A stretch of 64,000 nt of DNA from Pararhizobium sp. YC-54. Lineage in GTDB: Bacteria; Pseudomonadota; Alphaproteobacteria; Rhizobiales; Rhizobiaceae. The position numbers and the translations under genes were made by a program. Below the pieces are notes generated by a model. The model did no database searches. It was not told the origin of the DNA and worked only from the letters and a program-made list of their open reading frames with translations. Position 1 is the first letter of the stretch. Each line of letters starts with the position of its first letter. The DNA lies in contig NZ_JAOYTH010000012.1 of assembly GCF_025847205.1 (NCBI RefSeq), positions 182,250 to 246,249 on the forward strand, read 5' to 3'. Positions 35,941-45,837 of this stretch are shown here, in pieces.

Positions 35941-37538
35941 GTGCCACAAAAACCACGGGCGGCAGTTTCGCCGCGCTCCGCCAGCCTGTCTTCGCAGTGT
36001 TATGGACAGCGACGGTTTTGGGAAACACCGGCAGCTTCATGCGCGACGTGGCCAGCTCCTGGCTGATGACTGATCTCTCGGCCGCACCCGCAGCCGTCGC
36101 CATGGTGCAGGCAGCCGGTACGCTGCCGATCTTCCTGCTGGCGATCCCGGCGGGGGTTCTCTCGGACATCCTCGATCGACGCAAATTCCTGATTGCCATC
36201 CAGCTCCTGCTCACCGCCGTCAGCATATCGCTGATGACACTGTCCTACATGGGCATGTTGTCGGTCAGCGCACTGATTGGGCTGACGTTTCTGGGCGGTG
36301 TCGGCGCGGCCCTGATGGGGCCGACATGGCAGGCAATCGTTCCGGAACTGGTGCCGCGCGAAGACGTGAAGGGCGCGGTTGCCTTGAATTCGCTCGGAAT
36401 CAATATTGCACGGTCCATCGGCCCGGCGGCCGGTGGCCTGCTGCTCGCCGCTTTCGGAGCCGCCGTCACCTACGGCGCGGACGTGGCGAGCTACATCCTC
36501 GTCATCGCGGCGCTCGTCTGGTGGCCGCGTGCCAAGAATGCCAACGACGAACTGTCGGAAAGTTTCTTCGGCGGATTTCGGGCTGGATTGCGATACACGC
36601 GTGCAAGCAAGCCGCTGCATGTCGTGCTGCTGCGGGCGGCAATCTTCTTTGCCTTTGCCAGCGCGGTTTGGGCGCTTCTTCCTCTGGTTGCGCGCCAGCT
36701 TCTCGGCGGTGATGCAGGCTTCTACGGAATTCTGCTCGGTTCGGTCGGTGCGGGCGCAATCGGCGGCGCGCTCATCATGCCGCGGTTGCGCGAGCGCTTC
36801 GATTCCAACGGCCTCCTTCTGGGGTCGGCTATCGTGACATCAATCGTCATGGCCGCTCTTTCCCTTGCTCCGCCACAGTGGCTTGCAGTCGTCGTTCTGC
36901 TTTTTCTCGGGGCGGCGTGGATCACGGCACTCACCACCCTGAATGGCGCGGCGCAGGCTGTCCTGCCGAATTGGGTACGGGGGCGCGGCCTTGCGGTCTA
37001 TCTGACGGTGTTCAATGGAGCGATGACGGCCGGTAGCCTTGGCTGGGGTAGCGTTGGTGAAGCAGTGGGCGTACCCGGCACGTTGCTGATCGGCGCCGCT
37101 GGCCTTTTCATCGCAGGCTACATCATGCACCGGGTCAAGCTTCCGTCCGGCGAGGCCGATCTGGTGCCGTCCAATCATTGGCCCGAACCGCTCGTGGCTG
37201 CGCCGGTGGCGAACGACCGCGGCCCCGTGTTGATCCTGATCGACTACCACGTTGACAAGCACAACCGCACGAAGTTCCTGCACGCTCTCAACGACATGTC
37301 CGCGGAGCGGCGTCGCGACGGTGCCTATGGCTGGGGCGTAACCGAAGATTCCGCCGATCCCGAAAAGATCACGGAATGGTTCATGGTCGAATCCTGGGCG
37401 GAGCATCTGCGGCAGCACAAGCGCGTCTCGAAAGCGGATGCCGATCTACAGAGCAAGGTCCTGGCGTTTCATACGGGTCAGGAAAAGCCCGTCGTGCGCC
37501 ACCTGCTGTCGATCAACAACCCTGGCAGGGCGATCTGA
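35937..37538 (+). CDS. MFS exporter (MFS_3/EntS-type) with C-terminal soluble domain
   Basis: Transporter of 533 residues. The first 405 residues hold about 12 membrane helices with the MFS loop signature [13 protein letters not shown]. Residues from about 425 to 533 form a soluble alpha/beta tail ([37 protein letters not shown]) that resembles a dimeric ferredoxin-like fold and is seen in many MFS_3 proteins of proteobacteria. Its start overlaps the DoxX stop. Export of a small molecule is likely; which one is unknown. Confidence 0.85.
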   Translation: MSATKTTGGSFAALRQPVFAVLWTATVLGNTGSFMRDVASSWLMTDLSAAPAAVAMVQAAGTLPIFLLAIPAGVLSDILDRRKFLIAIQLLLTAVSISLMTLSYMGMLSVSALIGLTFLGGVGAALMGPTWQAIVPELVPREDVKGAVALNSLGINIARSIGPAAGGLLLAAFGAAVTYGADVASYILVIAALVWWPRAKNANDELSESFFGGFRAGLRYTRASKPLHVVLLRAAIFFAFASAVWALLPLVARQLLGGDAGFYGILLGSVGAGAIGGALIMPRLRERFDSNGLLLGSAIVTSIVMAALSLAPPQWLAVVVLLFLGAAWITALTTLNGAAQAVLPNWVRGRGLAVYLTVFNGAMTAGSLGWGSVGEAVGVPGTLLIGAAGLFIAGYIMHRVKLPSGEADLVPSNHWPEPLVAAPVANDRGPVLILIDYHVDKHNRTKFLHALNDMSAERRRDGAYGWGVTEDSADPEKITEWFMVESWAEHLRQHKRVSKADADLQSKVLAFHTGQEKPVVRHLLSINNPGRAI

Positions 37539-37692
37539 AGCACCAGGGCAGTGCATCTGCCTCCAATATTGCAGGATTCGCAATGAATTCGGAATTTTTA
37601 TTGTAATTTTCGCGGTGTCCCTCGCTCCACTATCCCCTGCACAGGCAATCGCAACACACGGCAAAACAACCACATCGGAGTATCAAGGACGC

Positions 37693-38673
37693 ATGACCGA
37701 AAAACCTTTCCCCATCAGCCGTCGTGACGCCCTTCGTGCCGGCGTTGTACTCGCCGCGGGCATCGCGCTTCCGATCCGTTCAACCTTCGCAGCATCCGCT
37801 GCAACCATCACCCAGGCAAACACAGGAGAAAATACCATGGGCTTTGTCACCACCGCAGACGGAACCGAAATCTTCTACAAGGACTGGGGTCCGAAGGACG
37901 CACAGCCGATCGTGTTTCATCACGGCTGGCCGCTCTCGTCTGACGACTGGGATGCGCAAATGCTGTTCTTCCTCGCAAAGGGTTACCGCGTCGTTGCCCA
38001 CGATCGCCGTGGTCACGGCCGCTCTGCTCAGGTCTCCGACGGTCACGACATGGACCACTACGCCGCCGATGCCTTTGCCGTCGCCGAGGCGCTCGACCTG
38101 AAGAATGCCGTCCATATCGGTCACTCGACAGGTGGTGGCGAAGTTGCGCGTTATGTAGCCAAGCACGGCGAACCGGCCGGCCGCGTCGCAAAGGCCGTTC
38201 TGGTTTCCGCAGTCCCGCCTTTGATGCTGAAGACTGCTGCCAATCCGGAAGGCCTGCCGATCGAAGTCTTCGACGGCTTCCGTTCAGCACTCGCTGCCAA
38301 TCGCGCGCAGTTCTTCCGCGACGTTCCGGCTGGGCCGTTCTACGGTTTCAACCGCGAAGGCGCGACCGTACACGAAGGGGTCATTCAGAATTGGTGGCGT
38401 CAGGGCATGATGGGCGGCGCAAAGGCCCACTACGACGGCATCAAGGCCTTTTCGGAAACCGACCAGACCGAGGACTTAAAGTCGATCACTGTGCCGACAC
38501 TGATCCTGCATGGTGAGGACGACCAGATCGTGCCGATCGCAGACGCTGCCCACAAGGCCATCAACCTTTTGAAGAACGGCACGCTGAAGACCTATCCCGG
38601 CTTCTCGCACGGAATGCTGACCGTCAATGCCGATATTCTGAACGCCGACCTCCTCGCCTTCGTCAAAGGCTGA
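37693..38673 (+). CDS. Non-heme chloroperoxidase-type alpha/beta hydrolase with Tat signal
   Basis: Hydrolase of 326 residues. The first 35 residues form a Tat signal (SRRDALRAG, then [11 protein letters not shown]), followed by the alpha/beta-hydrolase fold. The nucleophile lies in IGHSTGGGE, the acid Asp in [10 protein letters not shown] and the His in GFSHGML. GGA precedes the ATG at 37693. A second strong ribosome site (GGAG, 8 bases before an in-frame ATG at 37837) would give a cytoplasmic form starting MGFVTTADG, the normal start of chloroperoxidase/arylesterase relatives. It lies 154 bases after the MFS gene. The reaction is probably ester or perhydrolysis; the substrate is unknown. 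Confidence 0.87.
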   Translation: MTEKPFPISRRDALRAGVVLAAGIALPIRSTFAASAATITQANTGENTMGFVTTADGTEIFYKDWGPKDAQPIVFHHGWPLSSDDWDAQMLFFLAKGYRVVAHDRRGHGRSAQVSDGHDMDHYAADAFAVAEALDLKNAVHIGHSTGGGEVARYVAKHGEPAGRVAKAVLVSAVPPLMLKTAANPEGLPIEVFDGFRSALAANRAQFFRDVPAGPFYGFNREGATVHEGVIQNWWRQGMMGGAKAHYDGIKAFSETDQTEDLKSITVPTLILHGEDDQIVPIADAAHKAINLLKNGTLKTYPGFSHGMLTVNADILNADLLAFVKG

Positions 38674-38683
38674 ACCTGTCAAT

Positions 38684-38714
38684 CCGGGTGCGGCGTGTTG
38701 CCAGCCGCACCCGG
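38684..38714. terminator. Hairpin after the chloroperoxidase-type gene
   Basis: CCGGGTGCGGC (38684-38694) pairs perfectly with GCCGCACCCGG (38704-38714) around a 9-base loop, 11 bases after the stop. There is no T-run on either side, so termination would need Rho or act as an RNA 3' end. Confidence 0.55.
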
Positions 38715-38842
38715 TCACCATTGAAACGACCATCCAGGTAATTTCGGGAGATGGGGGCCACCGAGCAGGCGAAGGTGAGATCGACGACGAATGGTCATGT
38801 GAAAAGTGGCATCGCCGCAGCGCTAATCGACCGCAAAGCGTG

Positions 38843-39832
38843 TTAGTGTCGGTTGCGTGAGCGCCACTCGAACGGAGTGACCCCGACGGCCCTCGTAAAG
38901 TTTTCGATGAACGTCTTTTCGTCCGAAAAACCGCACGTTTCGGCCACTCGGGCGATGGGTTCACCGGTCCTGCTCAGGTATGACTTGGCCCTGTCGACGC
39001 GACATGCCGAAATCCATTCAAGAACAGATTGCCCAGTCGTCTCCACAAAGCCGGAACAAAGCTCATTCACCGAAAAGCCGGTCGCTTCGGCAATGTCATC
39101 GATCGGTTTGTCGCCCGATAAGTTCGCAGCTATGTACATCTTGATGCGCTTTTCCTGCGTGGGAGACAGCCGCCCGGTAGCCGAAAGACGCTGGGCAGGC
39201 GACCGTCCGTAACGATGCGCGAGATGAGCATTGAACGCCAGTCCGACATGCGGAAGCAGCGTGTCCCTCACCTCGTCCGGCATGTCGAACATCGGCATCA
39301 GGGCTGACCCAAGATTGCGGATGACGTGATCGTCAATCCCGCGACAAGTCGCCAGGTCATCGACTTGGGGTTCTGCTGCTTCCTCCGCGAGCTCGGCAAG
39401 ATGCGCGCGCGGGATATGGAAGGCGAGCGCTTCGAAATGACCGCGAACTGAAATTGCCGCACCATCCTTCAGATTGATCAGGCAGATCGAGCCCTTGGGA
39501 TACCTCTTCAAAGGTGCCGGAGGCCGGTCCGGCCAAATGTCAAAATGGTCGACATTGACGAGATAGAGCATGACCAGAAAGGCGTCGTCCGGCGGAAGGA
39601 AGACCGGATGGTCTCCATTTTCATAGGAATGGCCAAGATGAACGACAGAGAGCATCGCCTCGCGAAGAGGTCTGATCGCCAGTGCCCTTGCTGCCTCGAT
39701 ACCAAAACATGCCGCAATTTTCTCGCTGGCCGTCAACGCTTCACTCACATATGTCTCGATCGTTTTCGCCTGGGACTGTTTAATTGTACTACAGAGATCC
39801 CGCGTTTTCTGGGTTTCTATACGTCTTTCCAA
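38843..39832 (-). CDS. AraC-family regulator
   Basis: Regulator of up to 329 residues. A variable N-terminal domain (to about residue 210) is followed by the AraC DNA-binding domain with two helix-turn-helix units (DDIAEATGFSVNELCSGF and IARVAETCGFSDEKTFIENF, then VGVTPFEWR). The start is uncertain: the longest frame uses a TTG at 39832 without a good ribosome site, and a GTG about 28 codons later is possible. It is divergent from another AraC gene and convergent with the hydrolase gene. It may control the hydrolase cluster. Confidence 0.83.
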   Translation of the reverse strand: MERRIETQKTRDLCSTIKQSQAKTIETYVSEALTASEKIAACFGIEAARALAIRPLREAMLSVVHLGHSYENGDHPVFLPPDDAFLVMLYLVNVDHFDIWPDRPPAPLKRYPKGSICLINLKDGAAISVRGHFEALAFHIPRAHLAELAEEAAEPQVDDLATCRGIDDHVIRNLGSALMPMFDMPDEVRDTLLPHVGLAFNAHLAHRYGRSPAQRLSATGRLSPTQEKRIKMYIAANLSGDKPIDDIAEATGFSVNELCSGFVETTGQSVLEWISACRVDRAKSYLSRTGEPIARVAETCGFSDEKTFIENFTRAVGVTPFEWRSRNRH

Positions 39833-39950
39833 CGTCTATCTTGTAGAAAAGCATCCTCGTCGAGGAGATTCGGCCGTTTACCAGAAGACAGCGATGGGCG
39901 TGAGCTACCGCCGTGGCCATGGCTGGCATCCAGTGTCTTCGAGATGAAAG

Positions 39951-40871
39951 TTGCGCGTCTTGGTTCTTGCTTCCGCCATTCAAAATCGACCTTCCGCTGG
40001 ACACGTGACGGACGGGTTCGGGTGTCCTTTGAAGCAGTTGTCGATCAACCAGGTTCTGATAAGCCCGGACATCGCGATTTTTCGCAAGGGGACGAGCGAC
40101 ATACAGCTCGATCAGGTCAAGACTTCGCCAAACGATCGAGGTTTTGTCGTCGGGGTTTCCTCGCTCGGTGGCCACACGCGGCGCATCTTCCACCAACATC
40201 ATACGACAACCCACGACTTTGCTGAGAACACGATCTATATCCGCGATCTTTCGGAATCCTACAAAGCAGATTTGAGCAGTCCTTTCGATTTCGTGCTGTT
40301 CGAAATTTCGCCTGCGTCTCTCACCAGGATCGCCGATGAGGCGGAGCTGTCCGGCGTGACGTCGTTGTCAGCCGAAACCGCATCAAAGGATATTGTGCTT
40401 GCCAATCTTGCTCGGGCGCTGATCCCCGCACTCGAAAGACCGGAGGAAGCAAGCGCGCTGTTCGTCGATCAGATGGCGACAGCGATCGGCACCTATCTGG
40501 TCCAACGCTACGGCGGCCGGCCGGCTGTGACCGCCAGCCGAACACGAATCCTTTCACGCTCGCATGAGGATCTGGCGAAAAGCATCCTTCTCGAAAACCT
40601 CGAAGGTGACATATCAATCCTGGAAGTTGCGCAGGCGTGCGAGCTGTCTCGCGGGCATTTCATTCGCGCCTTTCGAGATACGACCGGGATGACGCCCTAC
40701 CAATGGCTTCTCAGAGAACGGATAAATCGCGCCCGAGAATTGCTCCGGGTCTCGAACGCGCCTCTTGCCGAGGTCGCCATCGCCTGCGGCTTTGCGGATC
40801 AAAGCCATTTCACCCGGGTTTTCTCAAATATCGTCGGCGTGACACCTGGCAATTGGCGCCGAAACTCCTGA
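39951..40871 (+). CDS. AraC-family regulator
   Basis: Regulator of up to 306 residues. The N-terminal cupin-like domain includes TTTHDFAENTIYIRDLSESY. The C-terminal AraC domain (from about residue 200) has ISILEVAQACELSRGHFIRAF and LAEVAIACGFADQSHFTRVF, then VGVTPGNWR. The longest frame starts with TTG at 39951; a GTG at 40005 (VTDGFG) gives a more typical N-terminus. It is divergent from the other AraC gene across about 120 bases. This type is common near oxidoreductase and hydrolase clusters in rhizobia; its effector is unknown. Confidence 0.83.
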   Translation: MRVLVLASAIQNRPSAGHVTDGFGCPLKQLSINQVLISPDIAIFRKGTSDIQLDQVKTSPNDRGFVVGVSSLGGHTRRIFHQHHTTTHDFAENTIYIRDLSESYKADLSSPFDFVLFEISPASLTRIADEAELSGVTSLSAETASKDIVLANLARALIPALERPEEASALFVDQMATAIGTYLVQRYGGRPAVTASRTRILSRSHEDLAKSILLENLEGDISILEVAQACELSRGHFIRAFRDTTGMTPYQWLLRERINRARELLRVSNAPLAEVAIACGFADQSHFTRVFSNIVGVTPGNWRRNS

Positions 40872-41371
40872 GCCAATATTTTTGGGGGTATGATGCTATT
40901 TAGTTGTGGCTCTCGCTTGACCGCGTCTGACAGAATTTTTGCCCATGCCTTATTTTAGGCAAATCGAGCACTTCCCCTGCCGCTCACGCTTCCGACCGTC
41001 ATTGTTCGCTTTCGATGTCCTACGCCTTGAGCGGAATCACGTTTTGGTGCCGGCAAAGTCATATTTTAAGCCAGCATTTGAGCAGTTACCCGGATTGCCT
41101 GTTTCGCGGGCCGCCACGAGAAGCGGTCGTCAGGGTCGAAATGCGCTCGCGCCGATCGGCCGGCGTTTTATCGCAGCCTTTCAGCGGGGCGAAGTGGTGA
41201 TCGCAGAAAAGGTCGATCGCACTGGGACCTGCCCATTGCCGGAGGCTAAAAAAGCTTCCGCGCAAAGACGAAGGCCTGCGGCCGACCCGGGAAGACCCGA
41301 AACCCGAACTCAGTTCTGCGAGCAGCAGACTTCGACACAGCCAGATCTCTCGCCAAATCGGGCTGCCCCTT
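40872..41371. other. 500-base gap without a convincing gene
   Basis: A 147-codon frame on the plus strand (40939-41382) has no ribosome site, no recognisable domain and runs into the cyclase gene. One short stretch (LFAFDVLRL) loosely resembles ATP-dependent DNA ligases, too little to call. A GGAGGCTAAAAAAGCTTCC hairpin is at about 41240-41258. The gap may hold a decayed gene. Confidence 0.5.
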
Positions 41372-42619
41372 TTACAGGATGATTGTCATGTTCGTTTCGC
41401 CGTTTAGCAGTCGCTTCAGATGAAAGCTGGCAAGCCGGTCCTCCGCATTGCGACCGACCAGCGCTGCGAACGAAGCAATCGCACCAGGATCGCGGGCTTC
41501 CAGTTTTTCGAAGGCCTCAATATAGGCCTGTGTCTCTGGGCTGGCACATCTGCTGGCATCAAGCGGCTCGAATGCGCGGATAGGTTCGGACCGCCCCCTG
41601 AGGACGAGGTCGCCCACGGGCCGACCGCAAAACCCCTGAACTTTCGCGGCCACGCTACCACTCACACAAATACGGGTGCCCAACGTTTTGTTGGCTGCTT
41701 CCAGACGCGCGGCAACATTGATGGTGTCGCCATAGGCGCTGTAGTCGAAAAATCGTCCTCCCCCGAAATTGCCGACCACAGCCGGGCCGGCATGCGCGCC
41801 AATCCGGGTGTGGCCGAGAGGTATCCCTTTCCTGCTCCAGTGTTCACGGAATGATCCCGCGAACACGTCAAGCGCGAGCGAGCAGGCGACAGCGCGACTG
41901 GCATGGTCCGGCTGATCGGAAGGTGCCCCAAAAAGCACATGAAGCGCGTCACCGATGATCTTTGCGACCGTACCCTCGTGAGCAAACACAATGTCGGTCA
42001 TGCCAACGATGTAATCGTTGAGGAGCGGCCCGAGAACCTGCGGCTCGATCGTCTCCACCAGCGTCGTGAAACCCGCCAGATCGGTAAAGAGCGAGGCAAC
42101 CTCTCGGCGCGTGCCGCCAAGGTCGAGGACATTGACACTGCTGGCTAAGCGTTCGGCGAGATTGGGCGAAAAGTAGCGGGAAAGCGACGCACGCGCCTGC
42201 TCGGCCGCCGCCTGCCGGCGCTGCGCTTCGCGTAGTGCTTCCACGTGGTGGATCGTCTTGACGATCGTCGCCTCCAGATCGGGAAAATCGATCGGCTTCG
42301 TCACAAAATCATAGGCACCTCGATTCATCGCCGTGCGGATATTGGCCATATCGCTGTAGGCGGAGACGATAATCGTGGACAGGTCCTGGTCTTTCTCCTG
42401 GAGCTTTGCCAGCAGCGACAAACCGTCCATGCGCGGCATGTTGATGTCGCTCAGCACCATGTCCACGTCTTGGTTGGCCGCAAGCACGGCCAAAGCCTCG
42501 ATCCCGTCATGGGCAAATAGAAAACGCAGCATGCCCTCGCGGATTTGCTTGCGGAATTTCTGGATGAGAAGGATTTCCAGGTCCGTTTCATCGTCAACAA
42601 CGAGTATACTGGTGCTCAT
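41372..42619 (-). CDS. Receiver-linked class III adenylate cyclase
   Basis: Cytoplasmic signalling protein of 415 residues. The N-terminal receiver domain (1-125) has the acidic pair VVDDE, phospho-acceptor Asp58 in LSDINMP and Lys in FVTKPID. A helical linker follows, then the cyclase domain (about 170-350). The metal-binding Asp residues are in LFTDLAGF and KIIGDALHVLFG; DYSAYGDTINVAARLE carries the purine-binding Asp and transition-state residues expected of an adenylate cyclase. The ATG overlaps the preceding receiver gene's stop as ATGA. Phosphorylation, probably by the kinase two genes upstream, is expected to set cAMP output. Confidence 0.9.
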   Translation of the reverse strand: MSTSILVVDDETDLEILLIQKFRKQIREGMLRFLFAHDGIEALAVLAANQDVDMVLSDINMPRMDGLSLLAKLQEKDQDLSTIIVSAYSDMANIRTAMNRGAYDFVTKPIDFPDLEATIVKTIHHVEALREAQRRQAAAEQARASLSRYFSPNLAERLASSVNVLDLGGTRREVASLFTDLAGFTTLVETIEPQVLGPLLNDYIVGMTDIVFAHEGTVAKIIGDALHVLFGAPSDQPDHASRAVACSLALDVFAGSFREHWSRKGIPLGHTRIGAHAGPAVVGNFGGGRFFDYSAYGDTINVAARLEAANKTLGTRICVSGSVAAKVQGFCGRPVGDLVLRGRSEPIRAFEPLDASRCASPETQAYIEAFEKLEARDPGAIASFAALVGRNAEDRLASFHLKRLLNGETNMTIIL

Positions 42620-43005
42620 GTGGTGCGCCCAACTCGCATGTCGATTTCTTCCCGCAGCGCGACGAAGTCGATCGGCTTGGTGAGCAGCGCTTCCGCGCCG
42701 CTTTCCATAGCTCTCCGTTTCGTTTCCACATCACCATACGCGGTAATCATGATGACCGGCACGTCAGGCCGAATGCTCCTCGCCTTCGGGAGAAGTTCAA
42801 GTCCGCTCATCCCTGGCATGTTGACATCCGACAGTATGAGAATGAGCGCGACGCCGGCCGCATCGGCGATACGTTCGAGTGCGGACAACGCCGATTGTGC
42901 GAACTCCATCACGAAGCGGCCAGCGCGCAGGTCACGGCGGAATTGCTGTCGAAAAAGGAGCTCGATATCCGGCTCGTCATCGACGACCAAGATAAGAAGG
43001 CTCAT
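42616..43005 (-). CDS. Single-domain response regulator
   Basis: Stand-alone receiver of 129 residues with no output domain. The acidic pocket VVDDEPD, phospho-acceptor Asp60 in ILSDVNMP, Thr in MITAYGD and Lys in LLTKPID are all present. Both its ends overlap neighbours as ATGA. It could relay or drain phosphate between the kinase and the receiver-cyclase, as single-domain receivers do in other rhizobial systems; that is inferred. Confidence 0.92.
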   Translation of the reverse strand: MSLLILVVDDEPDIELLFRQQFRRDLRAGRFVMEFAQSALSALERIADAAGVALILILSDVNMPGMSGLELLPKARSIRPDVPVIMITAYGDVETKRRAMESGAEALLTKPIDFVALREEIDMRVGRTT

Positions 43006-45527
43006 AATCTGCCCTCCGTCTTGGAGACTACAGCGGCCATCCGCGGCAATTGAATGCGAAACTCCGTATAGTGACCAAGTTCGGTGTCCACCTCGATCGA
43101 ACCGGCATGCTGCTTAACAATGATATCGTGGCTGAGGGAAAGACCGAGACCCGTTCCCTCGCCAGCAGGCTTGGTGGTGAAGAATGGGTTGAACATCTTC
43201 TCCCTCACCTCCGGCGGGATGCCGGGTCCATTGTCGCGGATAATGATCTCAACGCTGTCGCCGAGGTTCTTGGTCACTGCGGCCAACGTCGGCTCATAAC
43301 TGCCGCCAGGCTCCGAAGCCGCGCGCTTGTTCGTCGCATAGAAGCCGTTGGAGATGAGGTTGAGAAGCACGCGCGTGATCTCCTGCGGGTATAGGTCAAC
43401 TTCCCCGGCCGTCGGATCGAGCGACTTCTCGAGCGTGACGTTGAATCCTTGCTTCTCGGCGCGGGCACCATGATAGGCGAGATTGAGACTTTCCTCGACG
43501 ATGGCGTTGATATCGGCCGACCGATGCTCGCCAGCCCCCTGGCGCGAGTGCAGGAGCATGTTCTTGACGATCGAGTCGGCACGCTTGCCGTGCCGGACGA
43601 TCTTTTCGAGATTGCCCTTGAGCATCGCCGCCAGCTCATCGATCTCGGCGCACGCCGGGCCTCCGGCCGCTGCGCCGTTGAGCGCTTGCTGCAACTCGTC
43701 GAGCAACTCGACGGATAGCGCCGAGAAATTGTTGATAAAGTTTAAGGGGTTCTTAATCTCGTGTGCGATCCCGGCTGTCAGCTGCCCGAGCGAGGCGAGC
43801 TTCTCTGTCTGGATCAACCTGTCCTGCGCGGCTCTCAGTTCCTCGAGCGAACGCGACAATTCCTCGGTTCGCGCCTGCAACGCCTGGAAAAGACGCACGT
43901 TCTCGATAGCGATTACCGCCTGGTCGGCGAAGGTAGACGCCAACTCGATGTGTTTTTCGGTGAAGGGGCGCACGGTCGAGCGGGTTAATGCCAGCACGCC
44001 GATCGGGCTGCCCTCGCGCAAGAGCGGCACCCCGAGTACAGTCCGAAACCCCCCAAGTCTTTGCCCCTCGAGTAATGCGTACTCCGGATCATCGAGGACG
44101 TCGGCAACCTGGACCGGCCGAACCTCGAGTAGGGCTCTCCCAACTATGGTGCCGCGCCCCGGCTCCAGCGGGAGATCCCGAAGATACTCGCCAAATTCCT
44201 GCGAGAAGCCGTAGCAAGCGACAGGATAATGCGCGTCTCCCATTGGCCGGGTCATCGTTGCCATGTCCGCCTCGCAAAGGCGGGCAGCCGAGGTTACAAG
44301 TGTATCTAGCACCCCTTGCAGATCAAATGCGGAGCGGCTGATAACCTTCAGCACGTCAGCCGTCGCAGTCTGCTGCTCCAGCGCTTCCGTTAGCTCGGCA
44401 GTTCGCGCCTTCACTTCGTCGAACAACCGCACGTTCTCAATCGCTATGACCGCTTGGTCGGCAAAGGTCTCAACGAGCTCGATCTGTTTCTCGGTGAACG
44501 GCCTGACTTCGGTCCGGCGGATGACAAGGCCCCCGATTGCAACGTCCTGCCGCAGCAGAGGTGCTGCCAGAATGGTGCGATGCCCCATCCGGACGGCCAT
44601 GCTGTGGCCGTCCGGGAACTCATTGGGCGTGGCAGTTAGATCGGGCACATGGATCGACCTTCGTTCCAACACGGCGCGCCCGGTAACCCAATTTCGTGAA
44701 ACGGGCCAGCCAGGGAAATCAATAGGGATCGGCCCGTGATGCGCCCCCAGATAGAGCGTGTCTTGCTCCCTCAGAAATATCGCCGCGTCGTGAGCTCCGC
44801 AGAGCTGTTCGGCCGACTCGACCAGGGTATCGAGCACGGCTTGGAGGTCGAAGGCCGACCGACTGATGACTTTGAGAACATCCGCCGTTGCAGTCTGCTG
44901 CTGCAACGATTCTTTCAGTTCGAGATTGCGCGTGTTGAGATCGGTGAACAGCGCGTTTGCCTCCTCGAAAAGGCGGACGTTGTTGATGGCAATTACCGCC
45001 TGATCAGCGAATGTTTGCAGAAGAGAAACCTGGCGTTCCGGAAAGGAACCGACTGCGCGTCGCGTAACAGCAATCGATCCGATCGGACGCCCTTCCCGTA
45101 GTAGCGGCACGCCGATGGCGCTGCGGTAAGATACGATTTTCGCTAAAGAGCGCATGTTGTAATCAGGGTCGGTAAAGACGTCCGGAATCTGTTCAATTGC
45201 ACCGCTGATGAAGGCTCGCCCCGTTACATTGCCCCTACTTGGTTGCTGCGGAAAATTGGCCCGTACCACTTCGATACCTTGGTGGGAAACGCCGTGATAG
45301 GCAACGGGATGTAAGAGTTCTCCGTCGAACCGAAATACGAAGCAAAATTCTGCCGCGCAAAGCCGTGCTGCACTTTCCGCAATCGCATTGAAGACCGGCT
45401 GCACGTCGCGAGGTGAGGTCGAGATGACGCGCAGGATTTCGCTTGTTGCCGCCTGCTGTTCGAGCGCCTCGCCGAGCTCCCGCTTCAGCAACTTGACTTG
45501 GCAACTGAGACTGACGCTCTCATCCAT
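43002..45527 (-). CDS. Triple-GAF sensor histidine kinase
   Basis: Soluble kinase of 841 residues with no membrane segments. Three consecutive GAF modules (about 40-185, 225-365 and 405-545) each end in nearly the same helix ([32 protein letters not shown] twice). The linkers before the second and third repeat [20 protein letters not shown], showing tandem duplication. The kinase core has H589 in [12 protein letters not shown], the N-box [18 protein letters not shown] and [14 protein letters not shown]. It heads an operon with the receiver and the receiver-cyclase, so it probably signals through cAMP. The GAF ligand is unknown. The start has weak ribosome-site support. Confidence 0.9.
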   Translation of the reverse strand: MDESVSLSCQVKLLKRELGEALEQQAATSEILRVISTSPRDVQPVFNAIAESAARLCAAEFCFVFRFDGELLHPVAYHGVSHQGIEVVRANFPQQPSRGNVTGRAFISGAIEQIPDVFTDPDYNMRSLAKIVSYRSAIGVPLLREGRPIGSIAVTRRAVGSFPERQVSLLQTFADQAVIAINNVRLFEEANALFTDLNTRNLELKESLQQQTATADVLKVISRSAFDLQAVLDTLVESAEQLCGAHDAAIFLREQDTLYLGAHHGPIPIDFPGWPVSRNWVTGRAVLERRSIHVPDLTATPNEFPDGHSMAVRMGHRTILAAPLLRQDVAIGGLVIRRTEVRPFTEKQIELVETFADQAVIAIENVRLFDEVKARTAELTEALEQQTATADVLKVISRSAFDLQGVLDTLVTSAARLCEADMATMTRPMGDAHYPVACYGFSQEFGEYLRDLPLEPGRGTIVGRALLEVRPVQVADVLDDPEYALLEGQRLGGFRTVLGVPLLREGSPIGVLALTRSTVRPFTEKHIELASTFADQAVIAIENVRLFQALQARTEELSRSLEELRAAQDRLIQTEKLASLGQLTAGIAHEIKNPLNFINNFSALSVELLDELQQALNGAAAGGPACAEIDELAAMLKGNLEKIVRHGKRADSIVKNMLLHSRQGAGEHRSADINAIVEESLNLAYHGARAEKQGFNVTLEKSLDPTAGEVDLYPQEITRVLLNLISNGFYATNKRAASEPGGSYEPTLAAVTKNLGDSVEIIIRDNGPGIPPEVREKMFNPFFTTKPAGEGTGLGLSLSHDIIVKQHAGSIEVDTELGHYTEFRIQLPRMAAVVSKTEGRL

Positions 45528-45769
45528 TTCGCCCCTCCACCGAAGCGCCTAGCAGGCCAGTTCGTCGTGCCCGGACGGTGCAGCTGTCAGCCTGACGACG
45601 CGATCGCCGCTTGTAGCGATGTTTGAGCGACGATCAGCCTGCACCCGCTCTCGCCGACAATGCCGGTTCCATAACGATAACAGGTCGCCGACCGCTTGCG
45701 CGTCATTCACGCATATTAGCTTCTTCTTACGGTGAGCGGAAGACGGCGATCTTCGGGTTTGTGCGCCGC
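45528..45769. other. Leader region of the kinase operon
   Basis: No gene is seen. It should contain the promoter of the kinase operon on the minus strand. GTCAGCCTGAC at 45587-45597 is an 11-base inverted repeat without known meaning. The terminator of the neighbouring operon follows at its right edge. Confidence 0.4.
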
Positions 45770-45816
45770 AAAAAAAGAGGAGCGTTTTCGCATTTTGGGA
45801 AAGGCGAAAACGCTCC
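45770..45816 (-). terminator. Rho-independent terminator of the second oligopeptide importer operon
   Basis: GGAGCGTTTTCGC (45779-45791) pairs perfectly over 13 bp with GCGAAAACGCTCC (45804-45816), loop of 12. On the minus strand the stem is followed by TCTTTTTTT. It lies 21 bases after the DppF-like gene and isolates it from the kinase operon. Confidence 0.92.
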
Positions 45817-45837
45817 AGCGTCCTGGGAGACGAAAGG

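Noticed and set aside
40939..41382. 147-codon frame in the 500-base gap
   Set aside because: No ribosome site, no domain beyond a 9-residue resemblance to DNA ligase, and it runs into the cyclase gene.
43002..45527. Phytochrome-type photoreceptor kinase
   Set aside because: No PHY domain and no chromophore-binding Cys context around the GAF modules.
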